Origin: Jiella pelagia
GTDB taxonomy: Bacteria > Pseudomonadota > Alphaproteobacteria > Rhizobiales > Rhizobiaceae
Assembly (NCBI RefSeq): GCF_026898155.1
Contig: NZ_CP114029.1
Location: forward strand, 4,072,001-4,136,000
Reading direction: 5' to 3'
Length of the DNA stretch: 64,000 nt
Shown: piece after piece, positions 18,125 through 28,062 of the stretch
Numbering within the stretch: position 1 is the stretch's first letter
Layout of the letters: each line of letters starts with the position of its first letter
The notes under the pieces: generated by a model
The model's database searches: none
Told to the model about the DNA's origin: nothing
Seen by the model: only the letters and a program-made list of their open reading frames with translations
Program-made: the position numbers and the translations under genes

Positions 18125-19685
18125 ATGCCCATGCGAACGTGCCTCGGTTCCGCTCTCGTCGCTCTCGTGGCAGGCACCGCCATACCCGCCCCAGCATCGG
18201 CCGGCGACATCGTCTGGGCCCGGTACGGCGATATCGATTCTCTCGATCCTCACCGCGCGACCAGCACCCTGTCGCTGCAGGTCTGGAGCCTGATCTACGA
18301 CACGCTGCTGGCGACGGACGCCGACGGCAAGCCGGTGCCCAATCTCGCCGAATCCTTCGAAACCAGCGCGGACGGCACCGAATATACCTTCAAGCTGCAT
18401 GACGGGGCCGTGTGCCACGATGGAACTGCGCTTGACGCCAACGACGTGAAATACACCGTCGAACGGGCCTTCGACGAGAAGAACCCGAGCGTCACCAAGG
18501 CGAGCTGGGGGCCGATCGATAAGGTCGACGTCGTCGATCCGACGACAGTGAAGTTCACCCTCGAAAAGCCCTTCGTCGCGCTGATCCCGTTCCTCGCCGA
18601 CAGCTTTTCCTCGATCATCTGCGATTCCAACGCGGACAGGGATGGTTTCGGCACCGGCGTCGCCATCGGCTCCGGCCCGTGGAAGCTCGACAGCTGGACG
18701 AAGGGCGACCAGATCGTTCTCGAGAAGAACCCGGACTACAAGAATTTCGGGAAGCTCGCCGAAAATCCCGGCGCGCCCTACGAGGACCGCCTGCTGGTCA
18801 CCACGGTTCCCGAGCCGCAGGCGCGCCTCGCCGGCCTCAAGACCGGGGCGATCGACGTGGCCGAGCCGCCGCTCGACGACGTGGCGATGCTGAAGGAATC
18901 CGGCGACCTTGCCATCGTCACGGCCGAGAACACCGGCCAGAACGTGTTCTTCGAATTCGCCGTGCACCGGCCGCCCTTCGACGATGCGAGGGCGCGCCAG
19001 GCGGTCGCCTTTGCCACCGATCCGGAAGCGGCGATCGGCCTCGTCTATGGCGATCTGTCGATGCCCGAACAGTGCCCGATCTCGCGCGGCGTCTTCGGCA
19101 ACGACCAGGACTTCTGCGCCGAGCACCGGCCGCAATACGATCCGGCAAAGGCTTCCGAGCTCCTGGGAGAACTCGGCTATGGCCCGGACAAGCCGCTCGA
19201 GGTCAATCTGCTGGTCTGGACCGGCGGCAAGCGCGACAAGCTCGCCGAGGTGTTTCAGGCGCAGCTCGCCGAGGTCGGGATCAAGGCCGACATCCAGATG
19301 ATGGACATCGGCACGATGAATGCCCGCGTGCGCCAGGAGAACGAGAATCCCGAGGGCAAGGGTTCCATGGATATGATGACCTGGTCCTGGTACGACCCGG
19401 ACATCCTCTACGCCCTGTGGCACTCGCCCGGCGCCTATCGCGGCTACACCTCGCCGGAGGCTCGACGCGATGCTGGAGAAGACCCGCGTCCTGACCGATC
19501 AGGACGAGCGGCGGAAGGCGGTCGAGGACGTCATGGCCTATCTTCTGGAAAAGGCCATCCACGTGCCGCTTTACACGCCCGGTTGGGAATGGGTCTTCGC
19601 GGTTCGGCCCGAGGTCGAGGGCTTCAAGGTCGCCCCCTTCGTCTATCCGATCTTCAACGACGTGAAGATCGCCGACAAGGACTGA
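18125..19685 (+). CDS. peptide/nickel-type ABC transporter substrate-binding protein, frameshifted
   Basis: A ~519-residue family 5 (DppA/OppA-like) periplasmic receptor with signal peptide (about 1-27, ending PAPASAG). The mature start DIVWARYGDIDSLDPHRAT and LHDGAVCHDGTALDANDVKY are family hallmarks. GAGGAG lies 10 bases before the ATG. The frame breaks at 19457-19463 (GAGgCTC); removing one G continues as SPELDAMLEKTRVL... to a stop at 19683-19685. It captures an oligopeptide or similar compound for the permease and ATPase genes that follow. Confidence 0.9.
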
Positions 19686-19747
19686 CCTCCCGGATCCGTC
19701 ATCCGACGGCAAGGCCGGGGCGGTCCATCGCCCCGGTCTGCGCGGTC

Positions 19748-19850
19748 TAGAGCATGATCCCGAGAAGTGGGAACCGGTTTTCGGCAAAGATCATGCGCAG
19801 ACAGAGAGATAGAGCGAGATGATGAGCGAAGCTCATCTCATCCCGCTCTA
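19748..19850 (+). repeat. rhizobial intergenic palindromic repeat, copy 1
   Basis: A ~103-bp element starting TAGAGCATGATCCCG and ending CATCCCGCTCTA, with an internal palindromic core GGGAACCGGTTTTC. A near-identical copy (a handful of mismatches) lies in reverse orientation at 54736-54838. Elements of this kind are scattered through Rhizobiales genomes (RIME-like). Here it lies between the binding-protein and first permease genes and may stabilise or attenuate the transcript. Confidence 0.85.
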
Positions 19851-19866
19851 GGAAAAGGCTCGGACG

Positions 19867-20790
19867 ATGCTGCGCTTTCTCGGCCAGAGAGCGGCGATGG
19901 GGCTCCTGACGATCTTCGTCACTACAATCGCCGTCACGCTTCTGATCCATCTCGTGCCCGGCGATCCGGTCGAGATCATGTACGCCCAGAGCCAGGGGAC
20001 GACCCCCGAGCAGCTCGAGGCGATGCGCTCCAGCCTCGGCCTCGACCAGCCGATCCCGGTCCAGTACGTCCACTTCCTCGGACGGCTTCTCCAGGGCGAT
20101 CTCGGCGTCACCATCCGCGGGCAGCAGCCCGTCGCCCAGCTTCTCATGCAGCGTCTCCCCAACACGCTGGCGCTGGCCGCCCTCGCCATGGTGATCGCAA
20201 CCGTAATCGGCATGCCGCTCGGCTTCCTCGCCGCCTACAAGCGCGGCACGCTCATTGACGGGGTGCTGATGGTGACGGCCATTGCCGGTATCTCCATCCC
20301 GCATTTCTGGCTCGGCCTCTTGCTGCTCTTCTGGCTTGCCGTCGATCTCGGCATCCTGCCGGTGGCCGGCAGCGGGCCGCTCAACATCGTCCTGCCGGCC
20401 CTGACCCTCGGCCTCTCGAATGCCGCCATCGTCGCGCGCATGACCCGGTCGGCTATGATCGACGTGATGAGCCAGGACTTCATCCGCACCGCCCATGCCA
20501 AGGGCCTGCCCAAGAGCAAGGTCCTGCGCCGTCACGTCCTGCGCGCCGGCCTCGTTCCGGTGGTCACGGTCATGGGGCTGCAGTTCGCCTTCATGATGGG
20601 CGGGGCGATCGTGGTCGAGAACATCTTCGCCTGGAACGGCATCGGCCGCCTGGCATTGGAGGCGATCTTCCAGCGTGACTATCCGGTGATCCAGGGCTTC
20701 ATCCTGGTCTTTGCCACCACCGTCGTCGTCGTCATGCTCGCCCTCGACGCCGTCTATGCCCTGCTCGATCCGCGCATCAGGAGGAGCTGA
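19867..20790 (+). CDS. ABC transporter permease, DppB type
   Basis: A 307-residue inner-membrane protein with six transmembrane segments. The N-terminal pattern FVTTIAVTLLIHLVPGDPVE and the cytosolic coupling loop (RTAHAKGLPKSKVLRRHVLR, near residue 210) are typical of the first permease of peptide/nickel importers. GGAAAAGG precedes the ATG. It pairs with the DppC-type permease two bases downstream. Confidence 0.95.
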   Translation: MLRFLGQRAAMGLLTIFVTTIAVTLLIHLVPGDPVEIMYAQSQGTTPEQLEAMRSSLGLDQPIPVQYVHFLGRLLQGDLGVTIRGQQPVAQLLMQRLPNTLALAALAMVIATVIGMPLGFLAAYKRGTLIDGVLMVTAIAGISIPHFWLGLLLLFWLAVDLGILPVAGSGPLNIVLPALTLGLSNAAIVARMTRSAMIDVMSQDFIRTAHAKGLPKSKVLRRHVLRAGLVPVVTVMGLQFAFMMGGAIVVENIFAWNGIGRLALEAIFQRDYPVIQGFILVFATTVVVVMLALDAVYALLDPRIRRS

Positions 20791-20792
20791 GC

Positions 20793-21680
20793 GTGACGCA
20801 GGCCACCGATACAGCGGCTGTCGGCCGCGACGCACGGCAAAGCCGGACGCCCTTCGTCTTGCGGCTCGTGCGACAGCCGGCCGGGGCGATCGGCCTTGCG
20901 ATCGTCGTGGCGCTTGTCGTCATGGCGCTGTTTGCCGATCAGATCGCGCCCTATTCGCCGATCAAGATGGCCGCCGGCCGTCCGCTCACCAGCCCGTCCC
21001 TGGCGCATCTTCTGGGAACGGACGAGTTCGGCCGCGACATGTTCTCGCGCATCGTCTACGGCGCGCGGCTGACCCTCCAGATCGGTCTCATCGCGGTCGG
21101 CATCTCGCTGAGCATCGGCACCTTGATCGGGCTCGTCGCAGCCTATGCCGGCGGCTTCGTCGAAAAGCTGCTGATGCGATCGACCGACGTCGTCTTCTCC
21201 TTCACCGAAACCCTGATCGCGCTCGCCTTCGTCGCGGTGCTCGGGCCAAGCCTCGAAAACGCGATGATCGCAGTCGGGATCGCCGGCGTGCCCTTTTACG
21301 CCCGCACCTGCTACGCCGGTGCCCTCGGCGAAGAGGGTAAACCCTATTTCGAGGCCTCGATCGCTGCCGGCGCCGGTCATGCGCGGCTGCTCTTCCTGCA
21401 TCTTCTGCCCAATGTCGTGCCGACGATGATCGTCATCGCGACGCTGGGGCTTTCCAACGCAATCCTTGCGGCCGCGGCCCTGAGCTTTCTGGGGCTCGGT
21501 GCCCAGCCGCCGACGCCCGAATGGGGCGCCATGCTCTCGGCGGGCCGGGACTTCTTCAACCGTGCGCCCTGGCTGATGCTCTATCCGGGCCTCGCCATCG
21601 CGCTGACCGTGCTCGCCTTCAACATCCTCGGCGATGCCCTGCGCGAAGCGCTCGATCCCCGCGCGAAGGAGCGGTCCTGA
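20793..21680 (+). CDS. ABC transporter permease, DppC type
   Basis: A 295-residue second permease with six membrane segments. LLGTDEFGRDMFSRIVYGAR (about 70-90) is the DppC/OppC hallmark. It is read from a GTG preceded by AGGAGGAG. Its stop overlaps the ATPase start (TGATG). Together with DppB it forms the translocation pore. Confidence 0.95.
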   Translation: MTQATDTAAVGRDARQSRTPFVLRLVRQPAGAIGLAIVVALVVMALFADQIAPYSPIKMAAGRPLTSPSLAHLLGTDEFGRDMFSRIVYGARLTLQIGLIAVGISLSIGTLIGLVAAYAGGFVEKLLMRSTDVVFSFTETLIALAFVAVLGPSLENAMIAVGIAGVPFYARTCYAGALGEEGKPYFEASIAAGAGHARLLFLHLLPNVVPTMIVIATLGLSNAILAAAALSFLGLGAQPPTPEWGAMLSAGRDFFNRAPWLMLYPGLAIALTVLAFNILGDALREALDPRAKERS

Positions 21681-23386
21681 TGGCGCTCGTCGATATTTCG
21701 GACCTCACCATTGGCTTCGGCGCCGAGGCGACTGCTCCGCCGGTGGTCGACGGGGTGGACCTTTCCATCGGCAAGGGCGAGATCGTCGCGCTGGTCGGCG
21801 AAAGCGGCTCGGGAAAGAGCATGACCGCGCTGTCGATCGTCGGCCTGCTGCCGGAACGGGGCAGGGTGCGTTCGGGGCGGATCCTGTTCGGCGGCAAGGA
21901 TCTCCTGACGATCGGCGAAGCGGCCCTGCGCTCGGTCCGCGGCGCGCGCATCGGCATGATCTTCCAGGAGCCGATGACCTCGCTCAATCCGGTCCTGACG
22001 ATCGGCGAGCAGCTCGTCGAGGCGCTGATCGTCCACGAGAAGCTGTCGAAGGCCGAGAGCCGGAATCGGGCGATCGCCATGCTGGAGCGGACCGGCATCG
22101 ACAATGCCGAGCGGCGGCTTCGGCAATATCCGCACGAGTTCTCCGGTGGCATGCGCCAGCGGGTGATGATCGCGATGATGATGGCGTTGAAGCCCGCGTT
22201 GCTGATCGCCGACGAGCCGACGACGGCGCTCGACGTGACGATCCAGGCGCAGATCCTCGACCTCCTGCGCGAGATGGTGCGCGACCTCGATACCAGCCTT
22301 CTCCTGATCACCCACGACATGGGCGTCGTCGCCGAGATGGCCGACCGCGTCGTGGTGATGCGGGACGGCAAGGTGGTGGAGCGCGGCGATTGCGAGGGCG
22401 TCTTCGCCGCGCCGCAAGCCGACTATACCCGCAAGCTCCTTGCCGCCGTGCCGACCCTCGACGATCCGGTGCGCATGACGACCACAACGTCTTTCGGTCC
22501 GGAAGTCCTTCGTCTCGAAGACGTCAGCCGCAGCTTTGGCGGCGGCGGTTTCTTTTCGAGGCAGGCGCCCCTGAAGGCGGTGGATGGCGTGACCCTTACC
22601 GTGCGGGAGGGCGAGACCCTGGCGCTGGTGGGCGAGAGCGGTTCGGGAAAGTCCACCCTCGGGCGGCTGGCGATGCGTCTCGAAAAGCCGGACGGGGGCC
22701 GGGTCGTCGTCGCCGGCGAAGACATCACCCGTCTATCCGGACGTGGGCTCCGCCGCGTGCGTCGCGCGATCCAGATGATCTTCCAGGACCCCTACGCCTC
22801 GCTCGATCCGCGCTTTTCCATCGGCCGGACGATCGCCGAGCCGATGATCATCGAGGGTGGGGCCAGTCGCAGCGAGGTCCGCGAGCGGGTAGGGGCCTTG
22901 CTCGAACGGGCGGGCCTTTCCGCCGCGATGGCCGGGCGCATGCCGCACGAACTCTCCGGTGGGCAGCGCCAGAGGGTGGCGATCGCCCGGGCGCTTGCCG
23001 TCAGTCCACGGATCATCGTCGCGGACGAGCCGACCTCGGCCCTCGACGTGTCGGTCCAGGCGAAAATTCTCGATCTGATGATCGCATTGCAGGAGGCGGA
23101 GGCTCTGGCCTATCTCTTCATCACCCACGATCTCGCGGTCGTCCGCCGCATCGCCCACCGCGTCGCGGTCATGCGCAAGGGGCGCATCGTCGAACTCGGC
23201 GCCGCAGCCGATGTCCTGGAACGACCGGTCCACCCCTATACCCGGTCGCTGATCGCCGCGGCCCCGGTCCCGGACCCGGCGCGGCGCGGGGAGCGCCATC
23301 ATGGGCAGCCGGAGGCCGAGCCGCAGAGCCCCGACATGGCGGGGGAATGGTGCGCCGTCGGCGACGAGCATTGGATTCTCGCGTGA
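21680..23386 (+). CDS. fused double ABC ATPase (DppD-DppF type)
   Basis: A 568-residue protein with two complete nucleotide-binding domains. First half: Walker A GESGSGKS (~40), signature FSGGMRQRV (~155), Walker B LLIADEPTTALD (~174), switch His in LITHDMG. Second half: Walker A GESGSGKST (~317), signature LSGGQRQRV (~430), Walker B IIVADEPTSALD, His in FITHDLA. The linker has the oligopeptide-transporter C-terminal extension (ADYTRKLLAAVPTL), and the second half ends with HPYTRSLIAAAPVPDP. It powers import through the two permeases. The stop overlaps the next GTG (GTGA). Confidence 0.96.
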   Translation: MALVDISDLTIGFGAEATAPPVVDGVDLSIGKGEIVALVGESGSGKSMTALSIVGLLPERGRVRSGRILFGGKDLLTIGEAALRSVRGARIGMIFQEPMTSLNPVLTIGEQLVEALIVHEKLSKAESRNRAIAMLERTGIDNAERRLRQYPHEFSGGMRQRVMIAMMMALKPALLIADEPTTALDVTIQAQILDLLREMVRDLDTSLLLITHDMGVVAEMADRVVVMRDGKVVERGDCEGVFAAPQADYTRKLLAAVPTLDDPVRMTTTTSFGPEVLRLEDVSRSFGGGGFFSRQAPLKAVDGVTLTVREGETLALVGESGSGKSTLGRLAMRLEKPDGGRVVVAGEDITRLSGRGLRRVRRAIQMIFQDPYASLDPRFSIGRTIAEPMIIEGGASRSEVRERVGALLERAGLSAAMAGRMPHELSGGQRQRVAIARALAVSPRIIVADEPTSALDVSVQAKILDLMIALQEAEALAYLFITHDLAVVRRIAHRVAVMRKGRIVELGAAADVLERPVHPYTRSLIAAAPVPDPARRGERHHGQPEAEPQSPDMAGEWCAVGDEHWILA

Positions 23387-24353
23387 CCATAGGCATCGCC
23401 GCACACGGTCCGGCGGCGGGCCGCGCCATTCTGTCGTCCCTTCGCTCGGTCGAACGGCTTGCCATCGGCGCGATCGGCGGCTTCGTCAGCGTCGCAGCGC
23501 TAGGGCATGACGGGCGGGTCCACCGTGCCGAGATCCAGGATGGCGGCGTGACAGCCCTCCTGGATGAAGAACGGGTATCCCGTGCGGTGCTGGAAGCGCC
23601 ATCGGCGGTCCTGATGTCCAGCGGCCCGAACCGGCCCGAGCCGCTGTCGCAGTTCACGCCGGCTGCGGCGGGTGTTGGTCTCGTCACAGGGCATCGTTTT
23701 CCGAACAATCGCGGTCGGGACGACCAATCGCTGGGCGAGACGGTCCTGGCAGCAATGGCTACAGGAGCGACACCGCGTGCGGCAGTGGAACAGGCTGTCC
23801 GGGACAATCCTGCCGCCGATGCCGGGTTGATCGCCCTCGCGGCCGATGGCCGCATCTTTGCCGCCGACACGGCCTTCATCGCCCGCTTCGGCGATCGCGG
23901 CGGGGCCATGCGGGAAGCGATCGACGGAACGGGCCGGGTCGCGATCCTGCACAACGGGATCGAACCGAGCGAAAGCCTCGCGCTGCTCCTGGCCGAACTG
24001 ATCGTCAAGGCCATGGCGCCGGCCCCCACCGTCGCCGGCACGCTCGAGCTTCACGCCGGAACGCCCGTCCTTGCCGGCGCGGAGGCCGGGCTCGTCCTGT
24101 CCGACAGGGGGGGGTCGAGGCGGTCCGGATGATCGACAACGGCGGCATCCCAGGGCCGTGGTCCTGCGGCATCGGCTATCGCGCCGCCGTCTGGCGAGCC
24201 GGCCGCCGGATCGGCTCCTGCCTCGACGAGCCGTTTCTCGTGACCGAGGGGCGAAGGGTCGCTTCGGTGAACGGCCACTCTCGAGGGGTGATCCGGTGGT
24301 CCGCCTTGATGCCGGATGGTGGAGTGGTAGCCCCTGCCGATCATGCCTCATGA
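23383..24353 (+). CDS. DUF6963-like protein of the peptide transporter operon, frameshifted
   Basis: A ~323-residue cytosolic protein, translationally coupled to the ATPase gene. The opening TIGIAAHGPAAGRAILSSLR, GAIGGFVSVAAL and later HNGIEPSESLALLLAE suggest the DUF6963 family, recalled from similar RpiR/peptide-importer loci; I could not check this. The frame breaks in a G8 tract (24107-24114); nine G restore VEAVRMIDNGGIPGPWSCGIGYRAAVWR and a stop at 24351-24353. No catalytic residues are assigned; a hydrolytic or substrate-processing role for the imported compound is only a guess from context. Confidence 0.6.
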
Positions 24354-24815
24354 TCAGGAAGCAGGCGACCCGGGGATCCAGGTTCCCCAGAAGAAATCTC
24401 TTAGTGCTTGATCCTATTGCCGGTTGAGACACTGGACTGCGACACACCCGTGGGACACGGAGTGTCGGAGATGTCCATCGGATCGCGAGCGTCGCGGCGC
24501 CGTCGGCTATTGGCGCAATCGCCTGCAGACATTTCTCGCGGAGCAGACTGGCTCGAATTGGCTTGGATACAGCCTGAAGACCCGTCTTTGGCGGGCACCA
24601 CCGCGAGCAGCCGTCAACGACATCACGCTCTGGAACACAATCTTCCACTGCAGTACGCCGAGCCAGGAAAGCGATCCATTCCGCTCCAGGGATGCCGATT
24701 TGCTAATTTTTCCAAGCGCCGAGCAAGGCCTGCGCGGAGTTTGCGCCGCGGGGCTCGATGGCAGTAAGGCCGCCCAGGGGCACCCCCCATGGCGCCTCTG
24801 GAACAATCTCGGCGG
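24354..24815. other. gene-poor junction
   Basis: About 460 bases between two convergent operons with no recognisable gene. It begins with the shared hairpin half-repeat (24372-24390) and a small inverted repeat GACAC...GTGTC near 24439-24464. The weak open frames lack ribosome binding sites. Confidence 0.45.
24372..24390. repeat. short hairpin repeat, copy 2
   Basis: GGGGATCCAGGTTCCCCAG shares its last 15 bases with 7038-7052. Both copies lie in gene-poor DNA, on either side of the 7.9-24.4 kb catabolic and transport genes. Confidence 0.4.
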
Positions 24816-26339
24816 TCATGTTCCGTTCCGCTCAAGCCGGGATGACTGCATGCGCCGGCCGCGACGGAATTCGGCCATGACGGTGAGCACCACAAGCAGC
24901 AGGCAGGCCGCCAGGATGCCGCCGCTGATCGGGCTCTCGACGAAGGTCCCGAAGTCGCCGCGGCTCATCAGGAGGGCGCGGCGCAGGTTTTCCTCCATCA
25001 TCGGCCCAAGGATCAGGCCGAGGAGCAGCGGCGAGGCCGGGCAGTCGAGCTTGGACAGGACGTAGCCGGCAACGCCGAGCCCGGCCAGCAGATAGAGCTG
25101 GAATGTGCTGTTCGCGACGCTCCAGACGCCGATGCAGAGGAAGACCACGATCGCTGGATAGAGCAGCCGGTAGGGGATCGACAGGATCTTCACCCAAAGG
25201 CCGATGAAGGGAATGTTGATCCACAGCAGCATCACGTTGCCGATCCACATGCTGGCGATGAGGCCCCAGAAGAGCTCTGGATGCCGGCTCATCACCATCG
25301 GCCCCGGCTGGATGCCGTGGATGATCAGGGTGCCGAGCAGCAGGGCGCCGACGGCGTCGCCGGGGATGCCGAGCGAGAGCGTGGGGATGAAGCCGGTCTG
25401 TGCCGCCGCGTTGTTGGCAGCCTCGGGACCGACGACGCCCTCGACGGCCCCCTTGCCGAACCGCTCCGGATGGCGCGAGACGCGCTGCTCCACCGTGTAG
25501 GCCATGAAGGAGGAGATCGTCGGACCGGCGCCAGGAAGGGCCCCGAGGGCCGAGCCGAGGGCTGTGCCGCGCAGCGAGGTCCAGACCGAACGCTTCGCCT
25601 CGTCGCGGGTCGGCATCATGTCGCGCCAGCCGGTCTTCGGCTGAGTGATGGATGGCCGTCCGTGCGGTTCGAGATTGCTCATCACCTCGGTCAGGCCGAA
25701 CAGCGCCATGGCGACGACGATGAAGCTGATGCCCTCGGCCATGATCGGAATGCCGAACGTGAAGCGCATCATCCCCGAGACGATGTCCATGCCGACGAGG
25801 CCGAGCAGCAGGCCGACCAGCACCATTCCGATTGACCTGAGGAAGGACGTGGTTGCCACGGCCGAGGCGGCGACGAGGCCAAGGAGCATCATGCTGAAAT
25901 ATTCCGCCGGCCCGAATTCCAGCGCGATCGAGACGATGGCGGGTGCGGCGACGCCGACGAGGACGAGCGCGATGCAGCCGCCGACGAAGGAGGCGACGGC
26001 CGACATGAACAGCGGCATCGCCGCCCGGCCCTGCTGGGCGAGGGCGTAGCCGTCGAGCGCGACGATCGCGTTCGCCGGCGTGCCCGGCAGGTTGAGGAGG
26101 ATCGAGGCGGTCGATCCCCCATACATCGCACCATAGAAGATGCCGGACAAAAGGATCAGCGCACCGAGCGGCTCGAAGCCGAAGGTGAAGGGCAGGAGCA
26201 TCGAGATGGCGGTGACCGCGCCGAGGCCGGGAAGCGCACCGATCAGCGTGCCGACAAAGACGCCGACGAAGCAGTAGAGCAGATTGGAGAGGCTGAAGGC
26301 TGTGGCAAAACCCAGAGACAAATTGGGGAAAAGGTCCAT
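24816..26339 (-). CDS. tctA: tripartite tricarboxylate transporter large permease TctA (second system)
   Basis: A 507-residue membrane protein with the two TctA signatures: GTLIGALPGLGAVTAISMLL near residue 33 and GSALGALPGAGPTISSFMAY near residue 260, plus SLGIPGDAVGALLLGTLIIHG. The start is the ATG at 26339, with GGAGG 5 bases before it, overlapping the tctB stop (TGATG). It is the last gene of the leftward operon enolase - tctB - tctA. The intact GAGCTC at 25272-25277 lies inside it. Confidence 0.95.
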   Translation of the reverse strand: MDLFPNLSLGFATAFSLSNLLYCFVGVFVGTLIGALPGLGAVTAISMLLPFTFGFEPLGALILLSGIFYGAMYGGSTASILLNLPGTPANAIVALDGYALAQQGRAAMPLFMSAVASFVGGCIALVLVGVAAPAIVSIALEFGPAEYFSMMLLGLVAASAVATTSFLRSIGMVLVGLLLGLVGMDIVSGMMRFTFGIPIMAEGISFIVVAMALFGLTEVMSNLEPHGRPSITQPKTGWRDMMPTRDEAKRSVWTSLRGTALGSALGALPGAGPTISSFMAYTVEQRVSRHPERFGKGAVEGVVGPEAANNAAAQTGFIPTLSLGIPGDAVGALLLGTLIIHGIQPGPMVMSRHPELFWGLIASMWIGNVMLLWINIPFIGLWVKILSIPYRLLYPAIVVFLCIGVWSVANSTFQLYLLAGLGVAGYVLSKLDCPASPLLLGLILGPMMEENLRRALLMSRGDFGTFVESPISGGILAACLLLVVLTVMAEFRRGRRMQSSRLERNGT

Positions 26340-26788
26340 CAGAACCTCCACAAGGCCATGGGCAGGCCAAGGAACTCGACGAAGAGGAGACCACAGCCGA
26401 GCGCCATCACCACGGCGACGGCGAGGCTGCCGAGGAGCGTCGTCTCACGGCTCGCCAGGCTTGCGATGAGAACGGCGGCGAGGCAGGCTGCGACCAGCCC
26501 CACCGTCTCGAGCAGCACGGCGAAGCCAACGATCGCCGCAAACAACGAAATGACGGGCCTCAGATAGAGGCGGCCTACGAGATCGCCGCTGCGCTGCCAG
26601 AGAGCCTTGGCGGAGAGTGCCATGCCCACCAGCACGAGCACGGAGCCGAGCACCAGCGGGAAATAGCCCGGTCCCATGCGTCTTGCGGTGCCGATGCCAA
26701 AATCGAGCGCGCCGATCGCGAAGAACCCGCCGATCGCGACAAAGGCCATCCCCGCAAGGAAGTCCTTTTCTCTCAGTACCGTAGCCAT
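26339..26788 (-). CDS. tctB: tripartite tricarboxylate transporter small subunit TctB (second system)
   Basis: A 149-residue protein with four hydrophobic segments. The N-terminal REKDFLAGMAFVAIGGFFAIGA and the GTARRMGPGYFPLVLGSVL segment are typical of TctB. The ATG at 26788 has GGGGAGG upstream. Its stop overlaps tctA. The partner binding protein is encoded separately at 31138-32116. Confidence 0.92.
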   Translation of the reverse strand: MATVLREKDFLAGMAFVAIGGFFAIGALDFGIGTARRMGPGYFPLVLGSVLVLVGMALSAKALWQRSGDLVGRLYLRPVISLFAAIVGFAVLLETVGLVAACLAAVLIASLASRETTLLGSLAVAVVMALGCGLLFVEFLGLPMALWRF

Positions 26789-26831
26789 GCCCGAACCTCC
26801 CCAGGTCACTATCCGCCTATCCCCTTATGTC

Positions 26832-27971
26832 TCAGACGTAGCAGGGACCCTCGATCAGCGGATGCCGGCGCACGAAGTCTTCGTCGACTTCGACGCCGAG
26901 GCCGGCCGCCTCGGGCGCGCGGATTTCGCCATTGCCGTCGATCGCGAAGTCGTGGCCGGTGAGGGCTGCGCGGAAAGGATTGTCGCGCGTCGCATCGGCC
27001 TCGAAGTAGCCGGCATTTTCGATGCCGGCGAGGAAATGCAGCGATGCGGCCATGTTGAGGCCGGTCATCGAAGTGTGCGGATATATCTTCTGCTTGCGGG
27101 CCGAGGCCATGCCGGCGATGCGCAGCGTCTCGGTGATTCCCCCGGTTTTGGACAAATCAGGCTGCAGGATCGAGACGGCGTCGTCGCGCAGAAGTTCCGC
27201 AAATTCGAAACGCGTGTAATGGTTCTCGCCTGCCGCAAGTGGCGTGCGGCCAAGCGCCGCCGCCTTGCGGTAGGCATAGGTATCATGCGGCGGAAAGGGC
27301 TCCTCGAGCCAGCCGACACGGCAGTCGTCGAGGGCCGGCATCAGCGTGCGGACCTCATCGAGCCCATAGGCGGCATTGACGTCGGTGAGGATCTCGACGT
27401 CCTCGCCGAGCGCTTTGCGCACCGCACGCACCCGCGCCGCGTCCCGTTCGGGCGTGTCGCCGAGCCGCAGCTTCAGGGCGCGGTAGCCCATCTCGACATA
27501 ACCCGCCGCCTCTTCGGCCAGCGCCTCGGGCGCCTGGAAGCCGAGGGTGATGCCGCCGGCATAGGCGCGATGGCTCCTCGCCCCGCCACCGAGCAGCCGG
27601 TAGATCGGCCATCCGGCGGCCTTGCCGCGGATGTCCCACAACGCCATGTCGATGCCGCTCATCGCAATCGCCGTGCCGGCCCCGAAGCCGTGCGTGGCGA
27701 AGTGCCCCTTGTAGAGTCGCAGCCACACGGCATTCGTATCGAGCGCGTCCATGCCGAGGATCATCGGCTTCAGCGTCGTGTCGATCAGCTTGGCGATGGC
27801 GCCGGGCGAGCGGCCGTGATGGGCCTCGCCCCAGCCGACCAAACCCTCGTCGGTCAGGACCTTCACCAGGACGGCGTCCCGCTTGATCATCCGGCCGACG
27901 CCCATGGTTGCGCCGCTTCCCTCGGGCAGACGGTAGGAGACGGGAAGGACGGTGACGTCGGCGATCTTCAT
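26832..27971 (-). CDS. mandelate racemase/muconate lactonizing enzyme family protein
   Basis: A 379-residue enolase-superfamily enzyme. Active-site positions in order: Lys in ALKLRLG (about 165), metal ligands Asp in LTDVNAAYG (~196), Glu in WLEEPFPP (~222) and Glu in AAGENHYTR (~248), Asp/Lys in QPDLSKTGG (~270) and His in YPHTSMTGL (~298). Such enzymes abstract an alpha-proton from a carboxylate, dehydrating, racemising or cycloisomerising it. With DapA-family, D-2-hydroxyacid dehydrogenase and TctABC neighbours, a sugar-acid or hydroxy-amino-acid dehydratase is likely, but the substrate is unknown. The ATG at 27971 has GGAG 5 bases upstream. Confidence 0.9.
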   Translation of the reverse strand: MKIADVTVLPVSYRLPEGSGATMGVGRMIKRDAVLVKVLTDEGLVGWGEAHHGRSPGAIAKLIDTTLKPMILGMDALDTNAVWLRLYKGHFATHGFGAGTAIAMSGIDMALWDIRGKAAGWPIYRLLGGGARSHRAYAGGITLGFQAPEALAEEAAGYVEMGYRALKLRLGDTPERDAARVRAVRKALGEDVEILTDVNAAYGLDEVRTLMPALDDCRVGWLEEPFPPHDTYAYRKAAALGRTPLAAGENHYTRFEFAELLRDDAVSILQPDLSKTGGITETLRIAGMASARKQKIYPHTSMTGLNMAASLHFLAGIENAGYFEADATRDNPFRAALTGHDFAIDGNGEIRAPEAAGLGVEVDEDFVRRHPLIEGPCYV

Positions 27972-28062
27972 GAGGGCTCCGCTTTTGATAAAATGGCCGG
28001 CAGTCAAGAACGAAGGCCCGGGCGAGCGATGCTTCGCTCCGGCGAACCGGCATTGCTTGAAT

